Shown in pieces: positions 34,546 to 42,916 of a DNA stretch of 64,000 bases. Each line of letters opens with the position of its first letter. Position 1 is the stretch's first letter. Made by a program: the position numbers and the translations under genes. Under the pieces are notes generated by a model that worked only from the letters and a program-made list of their open reading frames with translations, made no database searches and was not told the origin of the DNA. Origin of the DNA: Alcaligenes parafaecalis (GTDB lineage: Bacteria; Pseudomonadota; Gammaproteobacteria; Burkholderiales; Burkholderiaceae_B); assembly GCF_026344135.1 (NCBI RefSeq), contig NZ_JAPKNA010000003.1, positions 434,001 to 498,000 on the forward strand, given 5' to 3'.

Positions 34546-36411
34546 ATGACAACTGTTTCCCTAGAGCAGATCCAGTCTCCCGCCGACTTGCGCCAGCTTG
34601 ATCAACGTGATCTTCCCGAGCTGGCACGACAATTGCGCGAGTTTGTTCTGCAATCCGTATCCAAAACCGGCGGGCATTTGTCGTCCAATCTGGGCACGGT
34701 TGAATTGACCACCGCACTGCACTATGTGTTTGAGACTCCCCACGACCGTATCGTGTGGGATGTAGGTCATCAATCCTATCCGCACAAAATCCTGACCGGA
34801 CGCCGCGACCAGATGGGTGGTTTGCGTCAGCAAGACGGTATCTCCGGTTTCCCCAAGCGCTCCGAGTCCGAATACGACGATTTCGGCACCGCGCATTCCT
34901 CGACTTCCATTTCCGCCGTATTGGGCATGGCTGTGGCCTCGCGCAATGCGGGTATCGAGCGTCAGCACATTGCCGTCATCGGTGATGGCGCCATGACAGC
35001 CGGTATGGCCTTTGAAGCGTTGAACAATGCAGGTGTCACACCTGATGTGAATGTGCTGGTGGTGCTGAACGACAACGATATGTCGATCTCCCCACCCGTG
35101 GGCGCCTTGAATCATTATCTGGCCCGTCTGATGTCGGGTCGCTTCTACGCCGCTGCCAAGAATGTGGGCCGCGCTGTGTTGCAGCATGTTCCTCCCGTTC
35201 TGGATCTGGCACGTAAATTTGAAGGGCACGCCAAGGGGATTCTGTCTCCCGCGACCTTGTTTGAAGAGCTGGGCTTTAACTACGTCGGCCCTATCGACGG
35301 CCACGACCTGGACGCGCTGGTCTCTACCTTGAGCAATCTGCGCGAACTGGGTGGTTTGCAGTTCCTGCATGTGGTGACTCGCAAAGGGCAGGGCTACAAG
35401 CTGGCTGAGGCAGACCCTGTGCTGTATCACGGCCCCGGCAAGTTCGATCCCTCCGTGGGCCTGGTGACGCCGACGACCAAACCCCGTCCTAGCTTTACGC
35501 AGATTTTTGGTCAGTGGTTATGCGATATGGCCAAGCAGGACTCGCGTCTGTACGGTATTACGCCTGCCATGCGTGAAGGTAGTGGCATGGTGGAGTTCGA
35601 GCAGCAGTTTCCCCGTCGTTATTTCGATGTGGGTATTGCCGAACAGCACGCTGTCACCTTTGCTGGTGGCCTGGCCTGTGAGGGACAAAAGCCGGTCGTG
35701 GCGATTTACTCCACCTTTCTGCAGCGTGGCTACGATCAGCTCATTCACGATGTGGCCCTACAAAACCTGGATGTCACCTTTGCGCTGGACCGCGCCGGTA
35801 TCGTGGGTGCAGATGGGGCAACCCATGCAGGCAATTACGATATTGCCTTCCTGCGCTGCATTCCCAATATGGTGGTGGCGACGCCTTCGGACGAAAACGA
35901 AACCCGCTTGTTGCTGACCTGTTGTTATCAGCATCCCGGGCCCAGCTCGGTACGTTATCCGCGTGGTGCTGGCATTGGCGCCCCAGTCGATCAGGAATTG
36001 AATACTGTTCCGCTGGGCAAAGCCAATCTGCGTCGACAAGGCAAGAACTTGGCCATTCTGGCATTCGGCCCTGTCCTGCATGAAGCCTTGAAGGCTGCTG
36101 AAGTGCTGGACGCAACGGTGGTGGACATGCGCTTTGTCAAACCCATGGACGAAGCCCTGTTGCAGGAGCTGGCCCAAAGTCATCAGGCGTTTGTGACGGT
36201 GGAAGAGGGCTGTGTGATGGGCGGAGCAGGCAGTGCGGTGCTGGAGTTCGTCAGCCGCGACGCCTTGGTCATGCCCGTTTTGCAATTGGGCTACCCTGAC
36301 GAGTTCATCGATCACGGCGATCAGAAGAAAATTGCCCAGGATCTGGGGCTGGATGCCGCCGGTATTGAGCGCTCCATTCGTGAGCGTTTCTCAAGTTTGC
36401 TTGAGGCATGA
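34546..36411 (+). CDS. dxs: 1-deoxy-D-xylulose-5-phosphate synthase
   Basis: First enzyme of the MEP isoprenoid pathway, joining pyruvate and glyceraldehyde-3-phosphate with thiamine diphosphate. The 621 residues show the TPP motif GDGAMTAGMAFEALNNAG starting at Gly146, the transketolase-like central domain (DVGIAEQHAVTFAGGLA) and a transketolase C-terminal domain. It follows ispA after 276 bases, a gap in which I see no gene or clear terminator. The product is also used for thiamine and for PLP through PdxA/PdxJ. Confidence 0.96.
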   Translation: MTTVSLEQIQSPADLRQLDQRDLPELARQLREFVLQSVSKTGGHLSSNLGTVELTTALHYVFETPHDRIVWDVGHQSYPHKILTGRRDQMGGLRQQDGISGFPKRSESEYDDFGTAHSSTSISAVLGMAVASRNAGIERQHIAVIGDGAMTAGMAFEALNNAGVTPDVNVLVVLNDNDMSISPPVGALNHYLARLMSGRFYAAAKNVGRAVLQHVPPVLDLARKFEGHAKGILSPATLFEELGFNYVGPIDGHDLDALVSTLSNLRELGGLQFLHVVTRKGQGYKLAEADPVLYHGPGKFDPSVGLVTPTTKPRPSFTQIFGQWLCDMAKQDSRLYGITPAMREGSGMVEFEQQFPRRYFDVGIAEQHAVTFAGGLACEGQKPVVAIYSTFLQRGYDQLIHDVALQNLDVTFALDRAGIVGADGATHAGNYDIAFLRCIPNMVVATPSDENETRLLLTCCYQHPGPSSVRYPRGAGIGAPVDQELNTVPLGKANLRRQGKNLAILAFGPVLHEALKAAEVLDATVVDMRFVKPMDEALLQELAQSHQAFVTVEEGCVMGGAGSAVLEFVSRDALVMPVLQLGYPDEFIDHGDQKKIAQDLGLDAAGIERSIRERFSSLLEA

Positions 36412-36500
36412 TGCAATTGCGGCGTATTTGAGGCATTAAATACCCCAATATGCGTGTTGTTGTTAAGGTTATCGAACCTCGCTTGCGATAAGCGTAAGAT

Positions 36501-36514
36501 AATAATTCATTATT
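36501..36514 (+). promoter_or_regulatory. AT-rich palindrome upstream of folE2
   Basis: AATAAT, two bases, then ATTATT: a perfect 6-bp inverted repeat about 47 bases before the folE2 start. It could be an operator or part of an AT-rich promoter. FolE2 genes are zinc-regulated in several bacteria, but this repeat does not clearly match a known Zur box. Confidence 0.3.
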
Positions 36515-36560
36515 GTTTTTATTTACGGTTGCGGCTCTGTCGTGGCTGAACCTGATGGAT

Positions 36561-37364
36561 ATGAATACAGTGTCGGAATCGCCTTTGGCCATGCCAGATG
36601 TGCAAAGCAGCATGGACACACGTCATGTTGCGATTCAGCGCGTGGGTGTGCGCGGGGTGCGGCATCCGATGATGCTGGACCTGCAAGGGCAGGCCGTGCC
36701 TACCGTGGCGCAATGGGAGTTGACGGTGGCTTTGCCACCTGAAGAAAAAGGCACCCATATGTCGCGCTTTGTGGCCTTGCTTGAGGAATACCGCCGTCAG
36801 CCCATGACGCCTGCCGGTTTCGTTCAGATGGCCCAGGCCATGTTGCCTTTGCTCAATGCCGGACGGGGCGATATGACCGCGTCCTTCCCCATTTTTCTGG
36901 AAAAAGTGGCTCCCGTGTCGGGTGTGGCCAGCCTGATGGATTACACCGTCAGTTGGACCGCGCGCGTGGCGGTGGACGCCCAGCCGGAGTTTGAGCTGTC
37001 TGTGCTGGTCCCGGTGACCAGTCTGTGCCCTTGCTCCAAAGCCATTTCGGAATACGGTGCGCATAATCAGCGCTCGCATGTCACGGTTCAGGCCGTGTTT
37101 GCCGATCCGGCTGCGCTGGACCTGCCTACGCTGATCAAATCGGTCGAAGAGCAGGCGTCCTGCCAGCTATGGGGTTTGCTCAAGCGCACGGACGAAAAAT
37201 ACGTCACCGAATACGCTTACGACAATCCCAAATTTGTTGAAGATCTGGTGCGGGACGTGGCCGTCAGCGTTCGCAGCTTGCCCGGAGTGTTGCGTTATAG
37301 CATCGAAGCCGAGAATTTTGAGTCGATTCATAATCACTCTGCCTACGCAAGCGTGCAGGGCTAA
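36561..37364 (+). CDS. folE2: GTP cyclohydrolase FolE2 (type IB)
   Basis: Converts GTP to 7,8-dihydroneopterin triphosphate for folate, with relaxed metal needs compared with zinc-dependent FolE. The ~267 residues match COG1469: MPDVQSS and RVGVRGVRHPM near the N terminus, and the catalytic VTSLCPCSKAISEYGAHNQRS region (shown as LCPCSKAISEYGAHNQ) near 155-170. The start could be ATG 36561 or the in-frame ATG 36555; neither has a good ribosome binding site. dxs upstream is a frequent neighbour in Burkholderiales. Confidence 0.92.
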   Translation: MNTVSESPLAMPDVQSSMDTRHVAIQRVGVRGVRHPMMLDLQGQAVPTVAQWELTVALPPEEKGTHMSRFVALLEEYRRQPMTPAGFVQMAQAMLPLLNAGRGDMTASFPIFLEKVAPVSGVASLMDYTVSWTARVAVDAQPEFELSVLVPVTSLCPCSKAISEYGAHNQRSHVTVQAVFADPAALDLPTLIKSVEEQASCQLWGLLKRTDEKYVTEYAYDNPKFVEDLVRDVAVSVRSLPGVLRYSIEAENFESIHNHSAYASVQG

Positions 37365-37374
37365 GGCTTTTGGC

Positions 37375-37404
37375 TTGTCAGCCAGCCTTTCTTGGTGCTA
37401 GTAT
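37375..37404 (+). promoter_or_regulatory. promoter candidate for the rpsF operon
   Basis: TTGTCA (37375-37380) and TAGTAT (37399-37404) are 18 bases apart, giving a start of transcription near 37412 and a leader of about 95 bases before rpsF. That leader could carry the S6:S18 regulatory site known in other bacteria; I could not confirm its motif. Confidence 0.45.
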
Positions 37405-37507
37405 CTATGGTTTCTTGCTCGACCCGGATTGAATGGGCGGGCTGTCGCGCTTGGTGCCTGGCTGTTTTTACGGCGGGTAGTAGGCGATATCCACAAGGAG
37501 TTGTTCC

Positions 37508-37912
37508 ATGCGTCACTACGAAGTAGTGTTCATTGTGCATCCCGATCAAAGCGAGCAAGTGCCCGCCATGATCGAGCGCTATTCGGCGATTGTCACTTCC
37601 GAGGGCGGTACTATTCACCGTCTGGAAGACTGGGGCCGCCGTCAACTGGCTTACCCAATCCAGAAACTGGTCAAGGCTCACTACGTGTGCCTGAACATCG
37701 AATGCGGTCAGTCCATCCTGGACGAGCTGGAGCATTCCTTCCGCTACAACGACGCTATCTTGCGTTACCTCGTCGCTGGCACGAAGAAAGCCCCTGAAGG
37801 CGCTTCGGTCATGATGAAGTCCGTCGAACGCGAAGAAGCACGTAAAGCAAGCACCGAAGCCAGCGCCCCTGCGGCCGCTGAAGCCGAGGCTGAAGCTCAA
37901 GCTGAAGAGTAA
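37508..37912 (+). CDS. rpsF: 30S ribosomal protein S6
   Basis: S6 binds S18 in the 30S platform. The 134-residue protein starts MRHYEVVFIVHPDQSEQVP and has the conserved RLEDWGRRQLAYPI near residues 40-53. Its tail beyond ~100 is Ala/Glu-rich with repeated AEAEAEA, as in E. coli where Glu residues are added post-translationally. AAGGAG lies close ahead of the ATG. First gene of rpsF-priB-rpsR-rplI. Confidence 0.97.
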   Translation: MRHYEVVFIVHPDQSEQVPAMIERYSAIVTSEGGTIHRLEDWGRRQLAYPIQKLVKAHYVCLNIECGQSILDELEHSFRYNDAILRYLVAGTKKAPEGASVMMKSVEREEARKASTEASAPAAAEAEAEAQAEE

Positions 37913-37925
37913 TAGTTCCGACTGC

Positions 37926-38243
37926 GTGAACCAGTTCACCCTTGACGGGCAACTTATCGACATCAAGCCCTTGCGTTATACGCCGGCGGGTGTCCCTGCT
38001 CTGGAATTGGTACTGGAACACGAATCTTCCGTCATGGAAGCCGGTCACTCCCGGCAAATCGCTCTGGCGATGCAGGTAGTGGCTCTGGGCAATAATGCTC
38101 TGGGTCTGGCAGACACTCCTTTGGGAGCCCGTTTGCAGCTACAAGGTTTTATTGCTCCAGCCCGTAAAGGCTCGACGCGTCTGGTGTTGCATGTACAGCA
38201 GTATCAGCGTCACTTTCCGGGACAAGGCTCTGTTACGGTCTGA
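37926..38243 (+). CDS. priB: primosomal replication protein N (PriB)
   Basis: Single-stranded-DNA-binding OB-fold protein of the PriA restart primosome. The 105 residues are typical: NQFTLDGQLIDIKPLRYTPAGVPALEL at the start (a shorter form is LRYTPAGVPALELVLEHES) and LQLQGFIAPARKGSTRLVLHV near the end. The start is GTG 37926, 13 bases after the rpsF stop. Position between rpsF and rpsR is conserved in beta- and gammaproteobacteria. Confidence 0.95.
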   Translation: MNQFTLDGQLIDIKPLRYTPAGVPALELVLEHESSVMEAGHSRQIALAMQVVALGNNALGLADTPLGARLQLQGFIAPARKGSTRLVLHVQQYQRHFPGQGSVTV

Positions 38244-38332
38244 CTGGTCTGGATCGATCGTCGCGAAGTGTTCAACACCTCGCTTCACACTGAATTCTTC
38301 CGGGTATAGCCCGGTTACTAACGAGGCACAAA

Positions 38333-38605
38333 ATGGCTTTCCGTAGAGGCAAAGACAAAAAACGCAAATTTGCACAACAGAACCCACTGTTCAAGCGCCG
38401 CAAATTCTGCCGCTTCACCGTCGCTGGCGTTGAAGAAATTGATTACAAAGATCTGGACACCCTGCGTGATTTCATCCAGGAAAATGGCAAGATCATCCCT
38501 GCACGTTTGACGGGCACTAAAGCTCACTACCAGCGTCAGCTGGATACCGCTGTCAAGCGCGCTCGTTTCCTGGCTCTGTTGCCGTACACCGACAACCACA
38601 AATAA
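38333..38605 (+). CDS. rpsR: 30S ribosomal protein S18
   Basis: 90-residue S18, partner of S6. The sequence RRKFCRFTVAGVEEIDYKD and IPARLTGTKAHYQRQLDTAVKRARFLALLPY (core TGTKAHYQRQL) is highly conserved. The basic N terminus carries FRRGKDKKRKF. It has GAGGCACAAA ahead of the ATG, and rplI follows after 18 bases. Confidence 0.97.
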   Translation: MAFRRGKDKKRKFAQQNPLFKRRKFCRFTVAGVEEIDYKDLDTLRDFIQENGKIIPARLTGTKAHYQRQLDTAVKRARFLALLPYTDNHK

Positions 38606-38623
38606 TCCAGAGGAACCTTAGTC

Positions 38624-39079
38624 ATGCAAGTTATTTTGCTCGAAAAAGTCGCCAACCTGGGTAATCTGGGTGATGTGGTGCGCGTACGTGATGGTTACGC
38701 TCGTAATTTCCTGCTGCCACGCAAAGTTGCTCGCCGTGCTACGGCTGCTGCTCTGCAAGAGTTCGAAGCACGTCGTGCCGAACTGGAAAAGCTGCAAGCT
38801 GAAAAGCTGGCCGCTGCTCAGGCTCAGAACGAAAAACTGAACGGTCAAACTTTCACTCTGGTTCAAAAAGCCGGTGTGGACGGCCGTTTGTTCGGTTCCG
38901 TGACCACCATGGACATCGCCAATGCATTGCAAAATGCTGGTTTTGCCGACCTGGTCAAGACTCAGGTTCGTCTGCCAGACGGTCACCTGAAAGCTATCGG
39001 CGAGTACCCCGTTCAGGTTGTTCTGCACCCTGACGTGATCGCTGAAATCAGCGTTGTGGTTCAAGGCGACGTCGCCTAA
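38624..39079 (+). CDS. rplI: 50S ribosomal protein L9
   Basis: L9 is a two-domain protein joined by a long helix, bound near the L1 stalk. The N-terminal domain MQVILLEKVANLGNLGDVV and RDGYARNFLLPRKVA are signature sequences; the central helix (EFEARRAELEKLQAEKLAA) and the C-terminal domain complete the usual ~150 residues. Last gene of the operon, with a terminator 55 bases on. Confidence 0.97.
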   Translation: MQVILLEKVANLGNLGDVVRVRDGYARNFLLPRKVARRATAAALQEFEARRAELEKLQAEKLAAAQAQNEKLNGQTFTLVQKAGVDGRLFGSVTTMDIANALQNAGFADLVKTQVRLPDGHLKAIGEYPVQVVLHPDVIAEISVVVQGDVA

Positions 39080-39131
39080 GACTAGTGCGTTGACGCATGG
39101 TACATTCTTTCTTGGGATGTATCTGCCAAGC

Positions 39132-39164
39132 TCAAAAAAGCCGGTGCAAGCCGGCTTTTTTGTT
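39132..39164 (+). terminator. terminator of the rpsF-rplI operon
   Basis: AAAAAAGCCGG and CCGGCTTTTTT pair around six bases, followed by TG and a further T-run. Confidence 0.9.
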
Positions 39165-39356
39165 TTCTCTTCATTTGTACGAAGAGGGCCAGCACACTGC
39201 CCGTGTGCTTGTGCTGCCGCTTCAGGTCCCGTCAGCTTAATTTCCTGTTGAGCCTGACTGTTCTGACCCCAGATACACAGACAGACTGTTTAAGACCGCA
39301 CAACGTATTCTGTTGGCTGCGGCATCGATTTTTTTCCTTGATTTGAAGGTATATGC

Positions 39357-40727
39357 ATGGAAAGCAAGTCAGCCAAATCCGATTCAACGCTGGACTATCT
39401 TCGGATACCTCCTCATTCCATTGAGGCGGAGCAGTCGGTGCTCGGTGGCTTGTTGCTCGATAATGCCGCGTTTGACCGGGTGGCCGATATTGTCACCGAC
39501 GAGGATTTTTATCGTTTTGATCACAAGCTGATCTGGCAACACATTACCCGCTTGATTGGTCTGGCCCGTCCCGCTGACGTGGTTACCGTCTTTGAGTCCT
39601 TGTCGGTAGCAGGTAAGCAGGAAGAGGTCGGTGGTCTGGCGTATCTGAACGCCTTGGCCCATAACACGCCTTCGGCTGCCAATATCCGTCGCTACGCCGA
39701 GATCGTGCGCGAGCGCTCCACGCTGCGCAAGCTGGTTACCGTGGCGGATGATATTTCCTCGGCGGCGTTCAACCCGCAGGGCAAGGAAGCCCGCCAGATT
39801 CTGGACGAAGCAGAAACCCGTGTGTTTCAGATTGCCCAGGAAGGGGCGCGTGGTTCACAGGGTTTTCTGGAAATTCAGCCTCTGCTCAGTCAGGTGGTCG
39901 AACGTATTGACGAGCTTTACCACCGTGAAGGTGACTCTGAAGTTACCGGTGTGCCTACCGGCTTTGCCGATCTGGACAAGATGACCTCGGGCCTGCAAGC
40001 CGGTGACCTGGTGATTGTGGCGGGGCGTCCTTCCATGGGTAAAACCTCGTTCTCCATGAACATTGGCGAACACGTGGCGATTGCCCAGGGCTTGCCCGTT
40101 GCCGTGTTCTCCATGGAAATGGGCGCGGTGCAGTTGGCCATGCGTATGGTGGGCTCGGTCGGTTTGCTGGACCAGCATCGCATGCGTACCGGTAAGCTGA
40201 CTGCTGACGATTGGCCGCGTCTGACGCACGCCGTGCAGCAGGTGCAGGAAGCCCAGATTTATATTGATGAAACTCCAGGCCTGTCTTCCATGGAAGTACG
40301 GGCACGGGCTCGACGACTGGCCCGGCAGTGTGGCCAGCTAGGCCTGATCATCATCGACTATTTGCAGTTGATGTCCTCAAGCGGTGGCGAGAACCGGGCA
40401 ACGGAAATTTCTGAAATCAGTCGTTCCTTGAAGGGTTTGGCCAAAGAGCTGAATTGCCCCTTGATTGCCTTGTCGCAGTTGAACCGAAGCCTGGAGCAGC
40501 GGCCCAACAAACGTCCTGTGATGAGTGACTTGCGGGAATCGGGCGCTATTGAGCAGGATGCTGACTTGATCTTGTTTATTTACCGTGATGAGGTCTATAA
40601 CCCCGACTCACCGGATAAAGGCACGGCAGAAATCATTATCGGTAAGCAGCGTAACGGTCCTATTGGCTCGGTACGTCTGACCTTTGCTGGCGCCAGTACG
40701 CGCTTTCTGGATTACATGCCCACGTAA
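39357..40727 (+). CDS. dnaB: replicative DNA helicase DnaB
   Basis: Hexameric fork helicase, 456 residues. The N-terminal domain begins after ~18 residues with LRIPPHSIEAEQSVLGGLL; the RecA-like C-terminal domain has Walker A GRPSMGKTS around residue 225, EISRSLKGLAKELNCP and the DLRESGAIEQDADLILFIYR motif near residue 390. No intein is present. The 277-base gap before it holds the rplI terminator; the -10/-35 boxes are not obvious. Location after rpsR-rplI is conserved. Confidence 0.97.
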   Translation: MESKSAKSDSTLDYLRIPPHSIEAEQSVLGGLLLDNAAFDRVADIVTDEDFYRFDHKLIWQHITRLIGLARPADVVTVFESLSVAGKQEEVGGLAYLNALAHNTPSAANIRRYAEIVRERSTLRKLVTVADDISSAAFNPQGKEARQILDEAETRVFQIAQEGARGSQGFLEIQPLLSQVVERIDELYHREGDSEVTGVPTGFADLDKMTSGLQAGDLVIVAGRPSMGKTSFSMNIGEHVAIAQGLPVAVFSMEMGAVQLAMRMVGSVGLLDQHRMRTGKLTADDWPRLTHAVQQVQEAQIYIDETPGLSSMEVRARARRLARQCGQLGLIIIDYLQLMSSSGGENRATEISEISRSLKGLAKELNCPLIALSQLNRSLEQRPNKRPVMSDLRESGAIEQDADLILFIYRDEVYNPDSPDKGTAEIIIGKQRNGPIGSVRLTFAGASTRFLDYMPT

Positions 40728-40790
40728 TAGGCTAAAGGTCTGTGTTCATGTGTGTTCATACGCGCATGACGGGCAGCAGGGTGAAGAACA

Positions 40791-40825
40791 AAAGGGGAGG
40801 CATACATGGGTATGCCTCCCCTTTC
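40791..40825. terminator. long perfect inverted repeat between dnaB and BASS genes
   Basis: AAAGGGGAGGCATAC and GTATGCCTCCCCTTT form a 15-bp perfect stem around ATGG. A T-run is short on the right and an A-run is short on the left, but the position between convergent genes favours a shared terminator. The right arm reaches the 3' end of the leftward gene. Confidence 0.7.
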
Positions 40826-41795
40826 AGTCCCCGCTGCGGGCAGCCAGTCGTTTAGCCAGCCACGCGCACACTAATAGCTGCCATTGGTGAAACAGCATGA
40901 TCGGCAAGATGATGGGCCCCACCATGGCGCTGGGAAAAATCACGTTGGCAATCGGGATGCCGCTGCTCAGACTTTTATTGGAGCCGCACATCAGCAGGCT
41001 GACACGGTCTTCAAAGGAAAAGCCCAGCCAGCGTCCCAGATTCCAGGCCAGCAATTGGGCCAAGGTCAGCAGAACGGCGTTGGACAGCACAATCAGCCCC
41101 AAGGCACTTAGTGGGGTGGAGGACCACAGACCGCCCACCACGGCGCCTGAAAAGGCCGTATAGACCACCAGCAGAATCGACCCCTGATCCACAACTTTAA
41201 GCAACTGCTGACGTTTCATGACCCAGGCCCCGATCAGGGGACGCAGTAAATGCCCGAAGACAAAGGGGAAAAACAATTGCAGCATGATTTTCCCGACGGC
41301 TTCTAGTGACACCGTGGCCTGGGCGCTGGTCGCTCCTGCCAGCATGATGCCGACCAGCAGAGGGGTGATGAACACCCCTAGCAGGGTGGAGGCCGAGGCG
41401 CTGCAAATCGAAACCGGCACATTACCCCGTGCCATAGCCGTCAGAGCCACAGCGGACTGCACCGTACTAGGTAGGCAAGCCAGAAACAGGATGCCCAGAT
41501 ACAGATTGTCAGTCAGCCAGGGGCGCAACACAGCCGCGACTCCGCTGCCCAGAATCGGGAAAAGCAGGAAGGTGACCGACAGAATCAACAGGTGCAAGCG
41601 CCAGTGGGACAAGCCGCCCCAAATCGCTTCGCGGGACAGGCGAGCGCCATGCAGGAAAAATAGCAAGGCAATGGCAATCTGCGTGGTGTGTTGAAACACG
41701 GCCACGCCCCAACCCTGGGCGGGCAACAGACTGGCCAGAGCAACGGTGGCAAACAGCTTCAGTAAAAACGGGTCAATCGGCAAACGCTTGATCAT
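40824..41795 (-). CDS. bile acid:sodium symporter family (BASS/YfeH-like) transporter
   Basis: A 323-residue inner-membrane protein with about nine or ten segments. SBF-like signatures are ALLFFLHGARLSREAIWGGL near residue 42, FLACLPSTVQSAVALTAMARGN near 103-124 and GSNKSLSSGIPIANVIFP near 270. Members move organic anions or keto acids with sodium; the substrate here is unknown. The start overlaps the pdxA stop by four bases (ATGA), so they are co-transcribed and coupled, though no functional link is evident. Confidence 0.85.
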   Translation of the reverse strand: MIKRLPIDPFLLKLFATVALASLLPAQGWGVAVFQHTTQIAIALLFFLHGARLSREAIWGGLSHWRLHLLILSVTFLLFPILGSGVAAVLRPWLTDNLYLGILFLACLPSTVQSAVALTAMARGNVPVSICSASASTLLGVFITPLLVGIMLAGATSAQATVSLEAVGKIMLQLFFPFVFGHLLRPLIGAWVMKRQQLLKVVDQGSILLVVYTAFSGAVVGGLWSSTPLSALGLIVLSNAVLLTLAQLLAWNLGRWLGFSFEDRVSLLMCGSNKSLSSGIPIANVIFPSAMVGPIILPIMLFHQWQLLVCAWLAKRLAARSGD

Positions 41796-42784
41796 GCTTG
41801 ATGAGCGCTCATGGAAAGAGCCATCCGGTAGGCATAGCCCAGGGAAGACGCATCTGCCTTGCCTTGTCCGGCAATGTCGTAGGCCGTGCCGTGATCCACA
41901 CTGGTGCGGATAAAGGGCAGGCCGACCGTCACATTCACGCCTTCGTCCAGGCCCAACAGTTTGATGGGGATGAGCCCTTGATCGTGATATTGGGCCACCA
42001 CAATATCGAACTCGCCCTGGCGGGCACGCATGAAAATCGTGTCGCCGGGCCAGGGGCCGCTGGCTTGTATGCCCTCAGCGCAGGCTTGTTCAATAGCTGG
42101 GGTGATCTGTTCTATGTCTTCCAAGCCGAACTTTCCGCCTTCACCCGCATGGGGGTTCAGACCGGCCACTGCCACACGGGGTTTGGCAATACCGGCTTGT
42201 GTGCAGGCCAGTTGGGCCAGCCGAATGGTTTGCAAGACGCGCTCTTTGGTAATCAGGGAGGGGACACGGGCCAGCGGCTCGTGAATGGTGACCAGAATGG
42301 AGCGTAAATGCTCGTTGGCCAGCATCATGGCGTAGTGCTCGGTGTGGCTGCGCTCGGCCAGAATCTCGGTGTGGCCGGGAGCATCGATACCGCCTTTTTG
42401 CATAGCCAGCTTGTTCAGCGGGGCGGTGACAATGGCACGGATTGAACCGGCCTGGGCATCATCGATAGCGTGGCACAGGTATTCGTAGGCACCACGTCCG
42501 GCCAGGGCGTGAACTTCACCATAGGGCAGGTCTTCGGGCAGGGCTTGCCAGCGATTCAGTACGGCAATCACACCCTTGGGCGTGCAAACGGCCTGCTCGA
42601 CTTCCTCGACGTGCCAGTCTTGATCGGCGCCAATCAGCGTCAGAGCACGGCGCATTGCGCCTGCATCGCCATAGACGACGGCCGGGTGTGGCAAACCTTC
42701 AACAATCAGGCGGGCAATAATTTCCGGGCCTATGCCCGCGGCATCGCCCATAGTGAGCCCGATGGGCTGTGCGGTACGTTTCAT
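41792..42784 (-). CDS. pdxA: 4-hydroxythreonine-4-phosphate dehydrogenase
   Basis: Oxidises 4-phosphohydroxy-L-threonine in de novo PLP synthesis; the product condenses with deoxyxylulose-5-phosphate in the PdxJ step. The 330 residues start MKRTAQPIGLTMGDAAGIGPEI, with the metal and substrate residues in KLAMQKGGIDAPGHTEIL and AQYHDQGLIPIKLLG. The start at 42784 is chosen from the conserved TMGDAAGIGPE region; the frame continues further upstream into a repeat. It overlaps the downstream transporter by four bases. Confidence 0.95.
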   Translation of the reverse strand: MKRTAQPIGLTMGDAAGIGPEIIARLIVEGLPHPAVVYGDAGAMRRALTLIGADQDWHVEEVEQAVCTPKGVIAVLNRWQALPEDLPYGEVHALAGRGAYEYLCHAIDDAQAGSIRAIVTAPLNKLAMQKGGIDAPGHTEILAERSHTEHYAMMLANEHLRSILVTIHEPLARVPSLITKERVLQTIRLAQLACTQAGIAKPRVAVAGLNPHAGEGGKFGLEDIEQITPAIEQACAEGIQASGPWPGDTIFMRARQGEFDIVVAQYHDQGLIPIKLLGLDEGVNVTVGLPFIRTSVDHGTAYDIAGQGKADASSLGYAYRMALSMSAHQA

Positions 42785-42794
42785 AGTGGTCAAT

Positions 42795-42847
42795 AAAAAG
42801 CCCCCACGCTGCGCTTTCGGCTTGCTGCCCCTCAAGGGGGCATTTTT
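42795..42847. repeat. GC-rich palindromic intergenic repeat
   Basis: AAAAAGCCCCC and GGGGGCATTTTT enclose a G/C-rich core, ACGCTGCGCTTTCGGCTTGCTGCCCC (core portion CGGCTTGCTGCCC at 42818-42830). Similar elements are widespread between genes in Bordetella and relatives, as I recall. A degenerate second copy in the other orientation lies at 32987-33031. The hairpin can act as a terminator between phoH and pdxA. Confidence 0.6.
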
Positions 42848-42867
42848 ACCTTAGGGCGGCCTGGCGG

Positions 42868-42898
42868 TAAAAAAAAACCGGGTCCAGGACCCGGTTTG
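42868..42898 (-). terminator. intrinsic terminator after phoH
   Basis: AAACCGGGT and ACCCGGTTT pair around CCAGG; leftward the stem is followed by a run of T. It lies 18 bases past the phoH stop. Confidence 0.88.
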
Positions 42899-42916
42899 AG
42901 TGAGTAGGGATTCGGT

